The position numbers and the translations under genes were made by a program. Under the pieces are notes generated by a model that worked only from the letters and a program-made list of their open reading frames with translations, did no database searches and was not told where the DNA came from. 64,000 bases of DNA from CBDAMZ01 sp965197375. Its GTDB lineage: Bacteria; Acidobacteriota; Vicinamibacteria; Vicinamibacterales; UBA8438. Of this stretch, positions 42,884-52,655 are shown piece by piece. Position 1 is the stretch's first letter; every line of letters starts with the position of its first letter. Location: assembly GCA_965197375.1 (NCBI GenBank), contig CBDAMZ010000010.1:496001-560000 (forward strand), given 5' to 3'.

Positions 42884-43611
42884 GGCAACAGTACGGATTT
42901 GAACCAGTCTGTCGCGCTCGCAACCTTGTAGAGTTGAATCGCCCCTGCGGGGTCCACGTTCTTGGGACACACCTTGGTACATTCACCAACAAACGTGCAC
43001 CCCCACATACCTTCGTGATCATTCAGCACATCCATTCGCTGAGCCGCACCCTCGTCTCGCGAGTCCAGATTGTAGCGTTGGGCGATGGCGATCGCGGCCG
43101 GCCCGGCAAACTCCTGGTCGAGACCCACAACCGGGCAGGCGGCGTAGCACAACATGCAGTTAATGCACATACTGAACTGTTTGTACACCTCCAACTGGGC
43201 CGGCGTCTGACGGTGTTCACCCTCAGAGATCGGCCGTTCTTCGTCACGGATGATCCAAGGCCGAACCCTCGTAAGCTTGTGCAGGAAGTCCGTAATGTCG
43301 ACGACGAGGTCGCGCACGACCTGGAAAAACTGTAGCGGCTCAACCCGGATCGGGCCCGGCGCATAGTCGGTCAGCGGGACCGCACAGGTAAGCGTCGGCG
43401 TACCGTTGACCATCATGCCACAGCTGCCACAAACGCCCATGCGACACGACCACCGGTAAGTGAGCGAGCCATCCAACTGGTCCTTGATGTAATTCAAGGC
43501 GTCCAGCACGACCCAGTCGCGCCGGTATGGAACGTCGTAGGACTGAACGGTTGGCTCGGGGTCCACCTCGGGACGATACCGAGCCACGGTCAACGTGATT
43601 GTTTCTTTCAT
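42868..43611 (-). CDS. frdB: succinate/fumarate oxidoreductase iron-sulfur subunit
   Basis: The electron-transfer subunit (247 residues) carrying three clusters. The [2Fe-2S] ligands are in SCRMGVCGSCGMMVNG, then the ferredoxin-like ligands CINCMLCYAACP, and the third set in CTFVGECTKVCPKNVDP. Electrons pass between FAD in FrdA and the quinone at FrdC/D. It starts 4 nt after frdA. Confidence 0.95.
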   Translation of the reverse strand: MKETITLTVARYRPEVDPEPTVQSYDVPYRRDWVVLDALNYIKDQLDGSLTYRWSCRMGVCGSCGMMVNGTPTLTCAVPLTDYAPGPIRVEPLQFFQVVRDLVVDITDFLHKLTRVRPWIIRDEERPISEGEHRQTPAQLEVYKQFSMCINCMLCYAACPVVGLDQEFAGPAAIAIAQRYNLDSRDEGAAQRMDVLNDHEGMWGCTFVGECTKVCPKNVDPAGAIQLYKVASATDWFKSVLLPWGTK

Positions 43612-43615
43612 GTCG

Positions 43616-45358
43616 TCACCTGCCGTAGACTCGCTCCCCGGGTACCCAGCGAGTAATGGTCACTGGTAAGTACTCGATGCGCGGCAAGCCCTCCGTTGTT
43701 CGATATGCCAAAGTATGGGCAAGAAATTTCTGATCGTCTCGTTTCGGGTGGTCTGTTCGCTGGTGTGCCCCGCGTGACTCAGTGCGCGCTTCCGCCGAGC
43801 GAACGATAACCTCGGCAAGATCCAGCATGTAGCCGAGCTCGAGTGCCGAGGTTAACTCCGTGTTAAAAACCCGACTCCGGTCCTCGACCCGCAGGCGTCT
43901 GACCTGGTCCTGCAGCCGACCTAATGCATCGGCCGCTGCTGCGAGCGCCTCTCCCGTCCGGTAGATCCCCACGCCCCCTTCCATGGCGGACTGCAGCTCG
44001 GCACGCAGCGTGGCAATCCGAACGGTGCCATTGGTCTTGTTCACGTAGTCATCTAACAACCGCCGTTCCTCATCTCGAACCAAAGCCTCAAGCGACGCGC
44101 TCGGGGATGACGCCTTGGCAGCAAAACTCGCCGCCGCCTTCCCCGCTCGCGCGCCGAAGACGAGACACTCGGTGAGTGAATTCGACCCCAGCCGATTCGC
44201 GCCGTTCAAGCTCACACACGCCGCTTCGCCTGCCGCGTAGAGCCCGGCGAGCGGCGTCGCGCCCACGATATCCGTGTGGACGCCACCCATCGCGTAATGA
44301 ACGACCGGGCGCACCGGAATCACTTCCTTGACCGGATCGAGATTCGCGTACTTCCGGCACAGTTCTCGGACAAAGGGGAGCTTTTCGTCGATAACTTGCT
44401 CGCCGATGTGGCGGATGTCCAAGTGCACGTAGTGGCCGTAGGGCCCTTCCAGTGTTCGCCCCCTTTCTTCCTCCATGACGAACGCCTGCGAAAGACGATC
44501 GCGGGGACCAAGCTCCATCGAACGTAGGACAGGCTTGGGTTCAGGACTGCCAAGATCGTAGTCCTGTAGGTACCGATAGCCGTCTTTGTTTAAGAGCCAT
44601 CCACCTTCGGCGCGCGTTGCCTCCGTGATCAAAATACCGGTCTGCGGGAGACCCGTCGGGTGATATTGGACGAATTCCATATCCTTCAGCGGCACGCCCG
44701 CCCGGTAGGCCAGGGCCATGCCATCGCCGTTCTTAATGTTGGCGTTCGTTGTAAACGGAAAAATTTTTCCGCAGCCGCCAGTACACAGGATGACCGCCTT
44801 TGCCGTAATGCCCGCGATGCGTCCGGTGGCGAGCTCGATAGCCACAACGCCCTGGCAGCGCCCGTCATCGACAAGAAGCTTCGTTACAAACCATTCATCA
44901 AAACGCGTAACCTCTCCGTACTTCAGCGAGGTTTGAAACAACGTGTGGAGCATGTGGAAGCCAGTCTTATCAGCCGCGAACCATGTCCGCTGATTTTTCA
45001 TTCCACCAAACGCGCGTACAGCGACGCTCCCGTCGGGTTCCCGGCTCCAGGGACATCCCCAATGCTCTAACTGCAGCATCTCGCGCGGCGCCTCTTCGAC
45101 AAACGTCTCGACGGCGTCCTGGTCGCACAGCCAGTCGGCACCGGAAATGGTGTCGTAGGCATGGGCATCCAAGCTGTCCCACGATTTGATGGCCGCCGCG
45201 GCGCCGCCTTCGGCCGACACGGTGTGGCTTCGCATCGGGTAAACCTTTGAGACCACCGCGATCTTGAGCTGCGGTGCCACTTCCGCAGCGGCGATAGCCG
45301 CGCGAAGACCGGCACCACCCCCACCAACGATTAGAAGGTCACACGACAACATATCCAT
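43616..45358 (-). CDS. frdA: succinate/fumarate oxidoreductase flavoprotein subunit
   Basis: The catalytic subunit (580 residues), interconverting succinate and fumarate with covalently bound FAD. FAD-linking motif SHTVSAEGGAAAAI near 44-57 (His for 8alpha-FAD), dinucleotide motif VGGGGAGLRAAIAAAE at the N-terminus, and the substrate region HPTGLPQTGILITEATRAEG. PVVHYAMGGVHTD near 350 supplies another substrate-site histidine. The FrdC/D type predicts a QFR-like complex, but direction in vivo (succinate oxidation or fumarate reduction) is not decided by sequence. It is the first gene of the operon. Confidence 0.95.
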   Translation of the reverse strand: MDMLSCDLLIVGGGGAGLRAAIAAAEVAPQLKIAVVSKVYPMRSHTVSAEGGAAAAIKSWDSLDAHAYDTISGADWLCDQDAVETFVEEAPREMLQLEHWGCPWSREPDGSVAVRAFGGMKNQRTWFAADKTGFHMLHTLFQTSLKYGEVTRFDEWFVTKLLVDDGRCQGVVAIELATGRIAGITAKAVILCTGGCGKIFPFTTNANIKNGDGMALAYRAGVPLKDMEFVQYHPTGLPQTGILITEATRAEGGWLLNKDGYRYLQDYDLGSPEPKPVLRSMELGPRDRLSQAFVMEEERGRTLEGPYGHYVHLDIRHIGEQVIDEKLPFVRELCRKYANLDPVKEVIPVRPVVHYAMGGVHTDIVGATPLAGLYAAGEAACVSLNGANRLGSNSLTECLVFGARAGKAAASFAAKASSPSASLEALVRDEERRLLDDYVNKTNGTVRIATLRAELQSAMEGGVGIYRTGEALAAAADALGRLQDQVRRLRVEDRSRVFNTELTSALELGYMLDLAEVIVRSAEARTESRGAHQRTDHPKRDDQKFLAHTLAYRTTEGLPRIEYLPVTITRWVPGERVYGR

Positions 45359-45533
45359 TTGCGTCCTGTAAAAAACTTCTTGTCACACGCACGCCGGGCC
45401 CGGGGCGTACCTCACGCTCCGACGGCAGCTCAAGCGATAGAAACCGACTTGAGGGGGTAGAGTTTCTCGTGACGATCCGATGAACCACGCAGGCTGCGTC
45501 ACGCCCTACCACCAGGGGCTGCAACAACGGAGT

Positions 45534-45545
45534 GTGATCGATCAC
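45534..45545. promoter_or_regulatory. 12-bp palindrome, CRP/FNR-like operator candidate upstream of frdA
   Basis: GTGATCGATCAC is a perfect palindrome, embedded in TGTGATCGATCACC. The TGTGA/TCAC halves recall CRP/FNR-family sites, but with a shorter spacer. It lies about 175 bp before the frdA start. No regulator gene of this family is in the window. Confidence 0.3.
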
Positions 45546-45764
45546 CCCAGCGACCGTATGAGTGGTGGAGTACTTGTGTTTGTGCCACATTTTGTGCGTG
45601 TTAACGGTACAGTGGGCAGCCCCTCGCGGTAGCTTAACACCTCGCAGCGCCGGTGTGTACGCCCGCGCACGACGGTCCAAAACGGCACGAAGCGCCCTCC
45701 GGCTGGCTCGGCTCGCCGATTATAGCCGCGGTTCCGGCTGAGGTTCTCATAACGACTGGGCTTT

Positions 45765-45780
45765 GCCGAAAATGTTCGGC
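45765..45780 (+). other. perfect 6-bp hairpin upstream of the oxidoreductase gene
   Basis: GCCGAA-AATG-TTCGGC, with a 4-nt loop, ends 10 bp before the -10-like TACAAT. It could be an operator at the promoter. It also abuts a GGCGGGACACTA end like that of the dispersed repeat. Confidence 0.3.
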
Positions 45781-45790
45781 GGCGGGACAC

Positions 45791-45796
45791 TACAAT
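45791..45796 (+). promoter_or_regulatory. -10-like TACAAT 9 nt before ATG 45806
   Basis: TACAAT is followed by GCGGAAGCC and the ATG. A leader of at most a few bases is predicted. No -35 with normal spacing was found. Confidence 0.35.
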
Positions 45797-45805
45797 GCGG
45801 AAGCC

Positions 45806-47401
45806 ATGGGCGCATCCTACGATGCGATCGTCATCGGCGGTGGGCACAACGGCCTGGTCGCAGCAGCTTATCTGGCTCGTGCTGGGTACCGCACCCTCGT
45901 GCTCGAACGCCGCCACCTCCTGGGAGGGGCGGCCGTCAGCGAACAGCTCATCCCCGGATTTACCTTCTCCGTCTGTTCCTACGTCGTCTCCTTGTTGAGA
46001 CCGGAAATCATCCGGGAGCTCGATCTCCCACGGCACGGTCTACAAATTTTCCCACTGGACGGCACGTTTACACCCCTCAGCACAGCGCGGGGCGATTACC
46101 TGTGGCGGGAACACGATTATGCGGTCACCCGTCGCGAAATCGCGCGGCATTCACCTCTCGATGCAAAAGCCTACAGCGAGTACGGCAAGGCAATGACGGA
46201 CATGGGTCGCTTCGTCAAGCCCCTACTGTCGATGACCCCGCCCGATCCCACACCGTGTGATCCACGAGACTGGCTGCAACTCTGGCGCCTCCTACAACGG
46301 TTCCGCACTCTCGCTCCCGAGGCGCGGGACACCTTCGTTAGCCTCATGACACAGAGCGCGGTCGACTTTCTCGATCGATGGTTCGAGACCGACCCACTGA
46401 AAGCGACAATGGCCGCGTCGGGTATCATTGGCACCTTCCTCGGCGTCCGGTCGCCCGGCACCGCCTACGTGCTTCTCCACCACTACATGGGCGAAATCGA
46501 CGGCAACTTTCGCACATGGGGCGTGCCACGCGGCGGAACGGGTAGCATTTCGGATGCCATTGCTGCGGCCGCCTGCGAGGCTGGCGCCGAGATTCGCACG
46601 GGCGCCGCGGTCGAGCAGATCCTCGTGAAAGGTGGCCGTGCCACAGGTGTCGTACTCGAAAACGGCGAAAAGATCGCGGCGCACATGGTCGCCTCTGGCG
46701 TCGACCCACGCCGGACGTTCCTCGGCATGATCGGTGAGCACTACCTGCCCACCGAGTTCACGGCCGGTCTGGCACATTATCGGCTGCAAGGTTCATCAGG
46801 GAAGGTCAACCTGGCATTGGACGCGCTCCCCGAGTTTATGTGCTTGCCGGGACCTGGCCGTCACATCCGGGGTGCAATCTCGATCTCGCCCAGCATCGAC
46901 TACCTCGAGCGGGCTTACGACGAAGCCAAGTACGGCATGTTCTCGCGGCGACCGTATCTCGACATCGTCATTCCCAGCCTGACCGATCCAACCGTGGCGC
47001 CGCCCGGCAAGCACGTCATGTCCTGTTTCGTCCAATATGCGCCGTATCGGCTGGCGCACAGCGACTGGCACGCCGAACGCGAGCGATTCGGCGACACGGT
47101 GATCGACACGCTGGCGGAGTACGCCCCCAATATCCGAGACATCATCCTCCACCGGCAGGTGCTCACCCCGCTGGACCTTGAGCAGGAATTCGGGTTGACC
47201 GAAGGGAACATCTTCCAAGGTGAGCTGACGCGAGAGCAACTTTTTTTTCTCCGACCTGTACCCGGGTGGGCCCAATATCGCACTCCGATCCGCGACCTAT
47301 ACCTGTGCGGCGCGGCCGCGCACCCGGGCGGCGGGATCATGGGCGCACCGGGTCGGAACGCTGCTCGGGTCATCCTGCAGGACAGGACACGAGATAGGTG
47401 A
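45806..47401 (+). CDS. FAD-dependent oxidoreductase, phytoene-desaturase/PYROXD2-like (first of tandem pair)
   Basis: A 531-residue flavoprotein. The N-terminal dinucleotide motif is IVIGGGHNGLVAAAYLARAG, followed by LERRHLLGGAAVSEQL, and the C-terminal FAD-binding LYLCGAAAHPGGGIMGAPGR. The overall pattern matches carotenoid-desaturase-type proteins of the PYROXD2 group; the substrate is unknown, and no carotenoid gene is nearby. ATG 45806 precedes the FAD motif by 5 residues; an earlier frame from 45653 adds atypical sequence. The stop overlaps the next gene by 4 nt (GTGA). Confidence 0.87.
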   Translation: MGASYDAIVIGGGHNGLVAAAYLARAGYRTLVLERRHLLGGAAVSEQLIPGFTFSVCSYVVSLLRPEIIRELDLPRHGLQIFPLDGTFTPLSTARGDYLWREHDYAVTRREIARHSPLDAKAYSEYGKAMTDMGRFVKPLLSMTPPDPTPCDPRDWLQLWRLLQRFRTLAPEARDTFVSLMTQSAVDFLDRWFETDPLKATMAASGIIGTFLGVRSPGTAYVLLHHYMGEIDGNFRTWGVPRGGTGSISDAIAAAACEAGAEIRTGAAVEQILVKGGRATGVVLENGEKIAAHMVASGVDPRRTFLGMIGEHYLPTEFTAGLAHYRLQGSSGKVNLALDALPEFMCLPGPGRHIRGAISISPSIDYLERAYDEAKYGMFSRRPYLDIVIPSLTDPTVAPPGKHVMSCFVQYAPYRLAHSDWHAERERFGDTVIDTLAEYAPNIRDIILHRQVLTPLDLEQEFGLTEGNIFQGELTREQLFFLRPVPGWAQYRTPIRDLYLCGAAAHPGGGIMGAPGRNAARVILQDRTRDR

Positions 47402-48996
47402 TCTCCCGTGACGTCGTGATCATCGGCGCCGGTCATAACGGGCTGGTGTGTGCCTTCTACCTGGCGAAAGCGGGGCTGCGGCCTCTCGTCCTCGAGCGCC
47501 GCCCGATTGTTGGAGGGATCGCTGTTACCGAAGAAATCTATCCCGGTTTCCGCTGTCCGACGATCGAACATGTTATCGGACCGCTGGTGACCAGCGTAGC
47601 TCGGGACCTAAAACTCAAGCGTCGTGGCCTGCGCCTGCTGGAACCCGAGGTAGCACTGTTCGCTCCGACGCCGGACGGCCGAGCTCTTCTCCTGTACCGG
47701 ACCGTGAAACGGTCGTCAGCAGCCATTGCAAACTTCTCAGCCAAAGACGCTGAGCAGTTTGTCGCGTGGCACGAAGTCATCGAAGGACTCGGATCATTTC
47801 TGCGACGGCTGTGGCTCCGCATGCCCCCAGACCTCGACCGCACAACCGCTGCCGACACGTGGTCGGCCGTCGCGGCCGGTTTCGGCTTCTTCGGCCTGAG
47901 CCGAGCAGACCGGGGACGGTTGTTGCGATGGCTTACGTTGCCGGTCGCTGACCTCGTTGGGGAGTGGTTCACGACCGACATTCTGCAGGCAGTTCTCGCA
48001 TCGCGTGGGCTCGACGGTGCGGGCATCGGACCTCGTGCTGCAGGTACCGGCCTGAATCTGCTACTGCACGCCGCAGCCTCACACAACCCGGTGGGCGCTC
48101 CGACATTCGCTGCCGGTGGGCCCAGTTCGCTGACTGGTGCGCTCATGGACGCAGCGCGAGAGGCCGGCGCCGAGATTCGAACGTCCGCCCCTGTGTCGCA
48201 GCTCGTGACGAAAGACGGCCGTATCCGGGCCGCCGTGCTAGCGAGCGGCGAGGAAATCGAGGTCGCGACCGTCGTCTCGAACGCCGATCCCAAACACACG
48301 CTGTTGGCGTTGGTAAGCCAGGAAGATCTGGACCCGGATTTCCGCGCGCGCCTCCACGCTTACCGCTTGGCCGGCACCGTGGCAAAAGTCAACCTGGCGC
48401 TCCGGGCGCTACCGACCTTCATCGGGCTCGATGCCATGCCCGAACAGGAGAGGCGCGCGGCCCTCACCGGGCGCATCCACGTCGGCCCGACCCTCAATTA
48501 CCTCGACCGCGCCGCCGACGCGGCCAAGTACGGCGACTGTTCCAACGAGCCAATCCTCGACATCACCATTCCGTCAGTTGCCGACCCGTCACTCGCACCA
48601 GCCGGCCAGCACATCATGTCAATCCGCGCGCAGTTCGCGCCATATGCGCTCAGAAATACAACCTGGGCACATATGCGCAACACGCTGGCGGCAGCAGTTA
48701 TCCGGGGCGTCTCCGCCTACGCCCCGCATCTCACGTCGTTAATACTGCACCAGCAGGTGATCACGCCGGCTGACCTCGAAACTCAATATGGCCTGACCGG
48801 CGGTCACCTCCGCCACGGCGAGCTCGCGCTCGACCAGCTGTTCACCATGCGTCCCTTGTTGGGGTGGGCGCGATATCGGACGCCGGTCGGTGGGCTCTAC
48901 CTCTGCGGATCGGGTACACACCCTGGGGTCGGCCTGACCGCCGCTTCCGGCGCAAACGCGAGCCGCGCGGTGCTCGAAGACCTCCGGCGCCTCTGA
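47398..48996 (+). CDS. FAD-dependent oxidoreductase, phytoene-desaturase/PYROXD2-like (second of tandem pair)
   Basis: A 532-residue paralogue of the preceding protein. It has IIGAGHNGLVCAFYLAKAG, LERRPIVGGIAVTEE and GGLYLCGSGTHPGVGLTAAS. The shared architecture and adjacent position indicate an old tandem duplication; sequence identity appears moderate. A pair read from overlapping codons suggests that they work as a hetero-oligomer or on consecutive steps. The aldehyde dehydrogenase gene follows after 69 nt. Confidence 0.87.
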   Translation: MISRDVVIIGAGHNGLVCAFYLAKAGLRPLVLERRPIVGGIAVTEEIYPGFRCPTIEHVIGPLVTSVARDLKLKRRGLRLLEPEVALFAPTPDGRALLLYRTVKRSSAAIANFSAKDAEQFVAWHEVIEGLGSFLRRLWLRMPPDLDRTTAADTWSAVAAGFGFFGLSRADRGRLLRWLTLPVADLVGEWFTTDILQAVLASRGLDGAGIGPRAAGTGLNLLLHAAASHNPVGAPTFAAGGPSSLTGALMDAAREAGAEIRTSAPVSQLVTKDGRIRAAVLASGEEIEVATVVSNADPKHTLLALVSQEDLDPDFRARLHAYRLAGTVAKVNLALRALPTFIGLDAMPEQERRAALTGRIHVGPTLNYLDRAADAAKYGDCSNEPILDITIPSVADPSLAPAGQHIMSIRAQFAPYALRNTTWAHMRNTLAAAVIRGVSAYAPHLTSLILHQQVITPADLETQYGLTGGHLRHGELALDQLFTMRPLLGWARYRTPVGGLYLCGSGTHPGVGLTAASGANASRAVLEDLRRL

Positions 48997-49020
48997 CGAG
49001 ACGATTCCGGCTGGACTCGA

Positions 49021-49026
49021 TAGAAT
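49021..49026 (+). promoter_or_regulatory. -10-like TAGAAT upstream of the aldehyde dehydrogenase gene
   Basis: CGATAGAATAG lies 39 nt before the GTG at 49066. Unlike the leaderless cases, the leader here includes AAGGA at 49053-49057, 8 nt before the start. Confidence 0.4.
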
Positions 49027-49065
49027 AGAGAGATCTGTACCCAAGGAAAATTAAGGATCGCACCA

Positions 49066-50649
49066 GTGACGACCAAACAGGACGCGAAGATTACCTATGC
49101 AACGATGACGGCCGACCAGATGGACGCGCTCCATGGCAAGTTGGATTCCGCCGTGGCGGCAGTTCAGAAGGACTTCGGCCAGACGCACCCCAACTACATT
49201 GAGGGTCGACCCGTCACGTCCCCGGAGCAATTCGACGATACCAGCCCGCACGATACGCGGATCCTACTGGGACGGTTTCAGAAGGCGACGCGCGAACAGG
49301 TCCGTGACGCCATCCGAGCAGCCCGTGCCGCGGCCGACGAGTGGAGCGCGCTGCCGTGGCCGTCACGCGTGGCGGCCGTGCGGCGTCTGGCAGATGCTAT
49401 CCGTAACCATCGCTGGGAAATTTCCGCGCTCATGGGCTACGAGGCAAGTAAGAATCGCCTGGAGTGTGTTGGGGACGTAGAGGAAACGGCTGACCTAATT
49501 ACGTACTACTGCGACCAGGTTGAGGCAAACGGCGGCTTCGTGAAGACCATGGGACAGCTAGGGCCCGAAGAGGAAAACGTTAGCGTCCTCAGGCCGCATG
49601 GAGTATGGGCAGTGATATCCCCGTTCAACTTTCCGATGGCGCTGGCGGGTGGTCCGGCTGGGGGCGCCCTGGTCGCCGGAAACACCGTCGTTTTCAAGCC
49701 GGCTAGCGATACGCCGTACGTCGGTCTGAAGCTCTACGACATGACCGTAGAGGCAGGCCTGCCGCCAGGCGTCTTTAACTTCGTGACCGGCGATGGCGCG
49801 ACGACCGGTCAGGCACTGGTCGACAGCGCGGACATCGACGGCATCGTCTTCACGGGATCGTACGCCGTCGGGATGAAGCTGATGCGTGACACCGCGTCGA
49901 GGCCCATTCCGCGTCCGATCATCGCCGAGATGGGAGGCAAGAACCCGGCCCTGGTAATGGCCTCGGCCGATCTGGACAAAGCGGCCGAGGGGGTGATGCG
50001 CTCGGCGTTCGGCGCGCAGGGCCAAAAGTGCTCGGCTTGCTCGCGTGCGTACGTCGCCAGGAAAGCCCGCAAGCGGTTCACTGAGCTCTTGGTCGAGAAG
50101 ACCCGGCAGATCAAAACCGGCAATCCGCTAGAGCGGGACGTCTGGCACGGACCGCTCATCAACGAGCGCGCGGTTGCAATCTTCGAGCAGGCAGTCGAAG
50201 AGGCTCGACGGGACGGCGGCCGCATCCTGACCGGCGGTCGCCGCCTGACCGAGGACCCGTACACCCACGGTTATTTCTGCGAGCCAACTGTCATCGACGG
50301 CCTGCCTATGGATCACCGGCTCTTGACGGAGGAACTGTTCGTCCCGATCACCGTCCTCGCCGAGGTGAGTAGCTTTGATGAAGCGCTCGCACTCGCGAAC
50401 CGTACGGAGTATGGCCTGACGGCTGGCATCTTCAGCGAAGACGAGGCTGAAATCACAAGGTTCTTCGACCGTATGCAAGCGGGTGTGCTCTACGCCAACC
50501 GTCGGGCGAACGCCACGGCAGGCGCTTGGCCGGGGATCAACCCATTCGGTGGCTGGAAAGGCAGCGGATCCTCCGGCCGAGGTTCCGGCGGGCCCTACTA
50601 CGTGCAACAGTTCATGCGGGAACAAAGCCGCGTTCGAATCCGAGGCTAG
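49066..50649 (+). CDS. L-glutamate gamma-semialdehyde (P5C) dehydrogenase-like aldehyde dehydrogenase
   Basis: An NAD(P)-dependent aldehyde dehydrogenase (527 residues) of the P5CDH/RocA-PutA type. Active-site Cys is in GAQGQKCSACSRAYV, a form specific to P5C dehydrogenases; general-base Glu in IAEMGGKNPALV; NAD motif FTGSYAVGMKLM. It would oxidise glutamate-5-semialdehyde to glutamate in proline/ornithine breakdown. GTG 49066 has AAGGA 8 nt upstream. No proline dehydrogenase is adjacent; the upstream FAD enzymes are not obviously PRODH. Confidence 0.9.
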   Translation: MTTKQDAKITYATMTADQMDALHGKLDSAVAAVQKDFGQTHPNYIEGRPVTSPEQFDDTSPHDTRILLGRFQKATREQVRDAIRAARAAADEWSALPWPSRVAAVRRLADAIRNHRWEISALMGYEASKNRLECVGDVEETADLITYYCDQVEANGGFVKTMGQLGPEEENVSVLRPHGVWAVISPFNFPMALAGGPAGGALVAGNTVVFKPASDTPYVGLKLYDMTVEAGLPPGVFNFVTGDGATTGQALVDSADIDGIVFTGSYAVGMKLMRDTASRPIPRPIIAEMGGKNPALVMASADLDKAAEGVMRSAFGAQGQKCSACSRAYVARKARKRFTELLVEKTRQIKTGNPLERDVWHGPLINERAVAIFEQAVEEARRDGGRILTGGRRLTEDPYTHGYFCEPTVIDGLPMDHRLLTEELFVPITVLAEVSSFDEALALANRTEYGLTAGIFSEDEAEITRFFDRMQAGVLYANRRANATAGAWPGINPFGGWKGSGSSGRGSGGPYYVQQFMREQSRVRIRG

Positions 50650-50796
50650 TGCGGCCGATCCGCCACCACCAGCGACCTATTCAGCAGGAGGGCCGGTCCA
50701 TCGGTACCAACGATCTGACGATTGCGCCCATTGCCTTGGCCGCAGAGATAACGCCTGGGTGGCCCGTGGTTTCGCACGCTGCGCACAAAGCAAATC

Positions 50797-52518
50797 ATGG
50801 ATGAAAAACGACTCGCCATAAACCGCCGCCGCTTCATCACCGGCCTTTCGGCAGCCGGCCTCGGGTCGACACTCATGCCCGGTGCGCTCGCGGCCGTAGC
50901 GCAAGACGCCGAAACCATTACCCTCGAGATGATCGAGGCCGCGCAAACGATCGCTGGATTATCCTTTGCGCGCGACGAGCAGGAACGAATCGTCAAAAGT
51001 CTGAACGGAGAGCGCAGTCCGCTCCAGGCGTTCGACACACTGCGAGCTGCAAACCTTGGCAACAGTACCCAGTCAGCCCTCGTCTTCAATCCGGTCCCCC
51101 CCGGCAAGACGCTCCCGAGCGAGCGGCGACCGCTCAAACGACAGGACCTCGAGGTACCGATGCCCGCAACGGATGAGGAGCTGGCGTTTCTCCCTGTGAC
51201 CCATCTCGCCAGGTTAGTGGAGACCCGCCAGATCAAGCCCACCGAACTTACCGAATTGTACCTCGCACGCTTAAAACAGTACGACCCCAAGCTCCACTGC
51301 GTCATCACTCTCACTGAGGAGCTTGCACGTCGCCAGGCGACGCGTGCCGACGAAGAACTCGCTACGGGAACCTATCGGGGTCCGCTTCACGGAATCCCCT
51401 GGGGAGCTAAAGACTTACTTGCCGTTCGAGGAATAAAGACAACGTGGGGTGCCTCTCCTTACAAAGATCAAGTTATCAACACGGACGCCACCGCGTACAC
51501 CAGGCTGACGGAGGCAGGCGCCATCTTGATCGCTAAGCTCTCAATGGGTTCGCTGGCCTCTGGCGATCGGTGGTTTGGAGGACGAACCCGAAACCCCTGG
51601 AACACCAGGCAAGGATCTGGTGGCTCGTCCGCTGGACCCGGATCGGCGACGGCAGCTGGACTGGTCGGCTTTGCGATCGGGACGGAAACGCGCGGATCCA
51701 TCATCTCTCCATCTGCTCGAAACGGCATTACCGGGCTGCGGCCAACCTTCGGGCGAGTCAGCCGGTACGGAGCCATGGCCCTGAGCTGGACGATGGACAA
51801 GCTCGGACCGATGTGCCGTTCGGCCGAGGATTGCGCGCTTGTGTTCGACGCCATTTGCGGACCGGACGGTAAGGACAACACAATCATCGACGTCCCCTTC
51901 AACTGGGATGCCACCGCCGACGTAACGAAACTGCGCGTGGGTTACCTCAGTTCTGCCTTTGAAGGCGCAATTATTGAGGATCCGGAAAACCCGGATCGCG
52001 CCGAAGGAGAGCGTCAGACTCGTCAAAATAACCAAGCGGCGTTGCAGACCATCCGCTCTCTCGGCGTTAAGGTGACGCGATTTGAGCTGCCAGATGTCCC
52101 GACCGAGGCCATCGGCTTCATCCTAGGAACAGAAGCCGCTGCAGCCTTCGATGATCCGACACGGATCGCACAACTCAACCTCATGAAAGAACCACCCGAG
52201 GAAAGTCGCTGGCCCGACCGCTTCCGTGCCTCCCGTTTCGTTCCAGCTGTGGAGTACATCCAAGCCAACCGCTTACGTATGAGAGTGATGCAAGAGGTGG
52301 ACGAGGCCATGTCTGATCTCGACCTCTTCATTGGAAGCAACCTCGGAGTGACCAACCTCACCGGACATCCAGAGATCAGCATGCCAAGCGGCTTCTTTCA
52401 GGGTTCACCCACAAGCCTTCGGTTAACGGGCAAGCTGTTTGGCGAGCCAGAAATCCTACTCCTGGCACATGCATTCCAGGGAAAAACCGATCATCATTTG
52501 AAGCATCCCACACTCTAG
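50797..52518 (+). CDS. Tat-exported amidase (amidase-signature family)
   Basis: A 573-residue amidase with a twin-arginine signal: NRRRFITGLSAAGLGSTLMP and a cleavage region ALAAVAQ. Amidase-signature residues are in PWGAKDLLAVRG (catalytic Lys), GSGGSSAGPGSATAAGLVGF (cis-Ser and nucleophile Ser) and GTETRGSI. It would hydrolyse amides in the periplasm; substrate unknown. An N-terminal extension of about 100 residues before the core is longer than in GatA-like forms. It lies after the ALDH and before a D-amino-acid-type enzyme. Confidence 0.91.
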   Translation: MDEKRLAINRRRFITGLSAAGLGSTLMPGALAAVAQDAETITLEMIEAAQTIAGLSFARDEQERIVKSLNGERSPLQAFDTLRAANLGNSTQSALVFNPVPPGKTLPSERRPLKRQDLEVPMPATDEELAFLPVTHLARLVETRQIKPTELTELYLARLKQYDPKLHCVITLTEELARRQATRADEELATGTYRGPLHGIPWGAKDLLAVRGIKTTWGASPYKDQVINTDATAYTRLTEAGAILIAKLSMGSLASGDRWFGGRTRNPWNTRQGSGGSSAGPGSATAAGLVGFAIGTETRGSIISPSARNGITGLRPTFGRVSRYGAMALSWTMDKLGPMCRSAEDCALVFDAICGPDGKDNTIIDVPFNWDATADVTKLRVGYLSSAFEGAIIEDPENPDRAEGERQTRQNNQAALQTIRSLGVKVTRFELPDVPTEAIGFILGTEAAAAFDDPTRIAQLNLMKEPPEESRWPDRFRASRFVPAVEYIQANRLRMRVMQEVDEAMSDLDLFIGSNLGVTNLTGHPEISMPSGFFQGSPTSLRLTGKLFGEPEILLLAHAFQGKTDHHLKHPTL

Positions 52519-52655
52519 CCTAGGTCGTCAGTGCAATTCACTGGCCGTGCTACATCATCGGTGTATCACTGTAATTGCGAACGAGACCAAGCAATGTGGT
52601 TTGGCGCTGCCGTTCATCAGGTGTGGTGCAACGCACGATGCGCTTGTGACGCCTG

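Larger units (their letters stand above)
45359..45805. other. intergenic region of 447 bp between divergent frdA and oxidoreductase genes
   Basis: Contains a perfect 12-bp palindrome GTGATCGATCAC at 45534-45545, a hairpin GCCGAA-AATG-TTCGGC at 45765-45780, and the -10-like TACAAT at 45791-45796. The end GGCGGGACACTA (45781-45792) resembles the terminus of the dispersed repeat. No credible gene was seen on either strand. Confidence 0.42.

Noticed and set aside
45542..46036. Open frame of 164 codons on the minus strand across the 45.5-46.0 kb region
   Set aside because: It overlaps the start of the FAD oxidoreductase gene in antisense, and its product has no motif; the opposite strand has a clear dinucleotide-binding domain.
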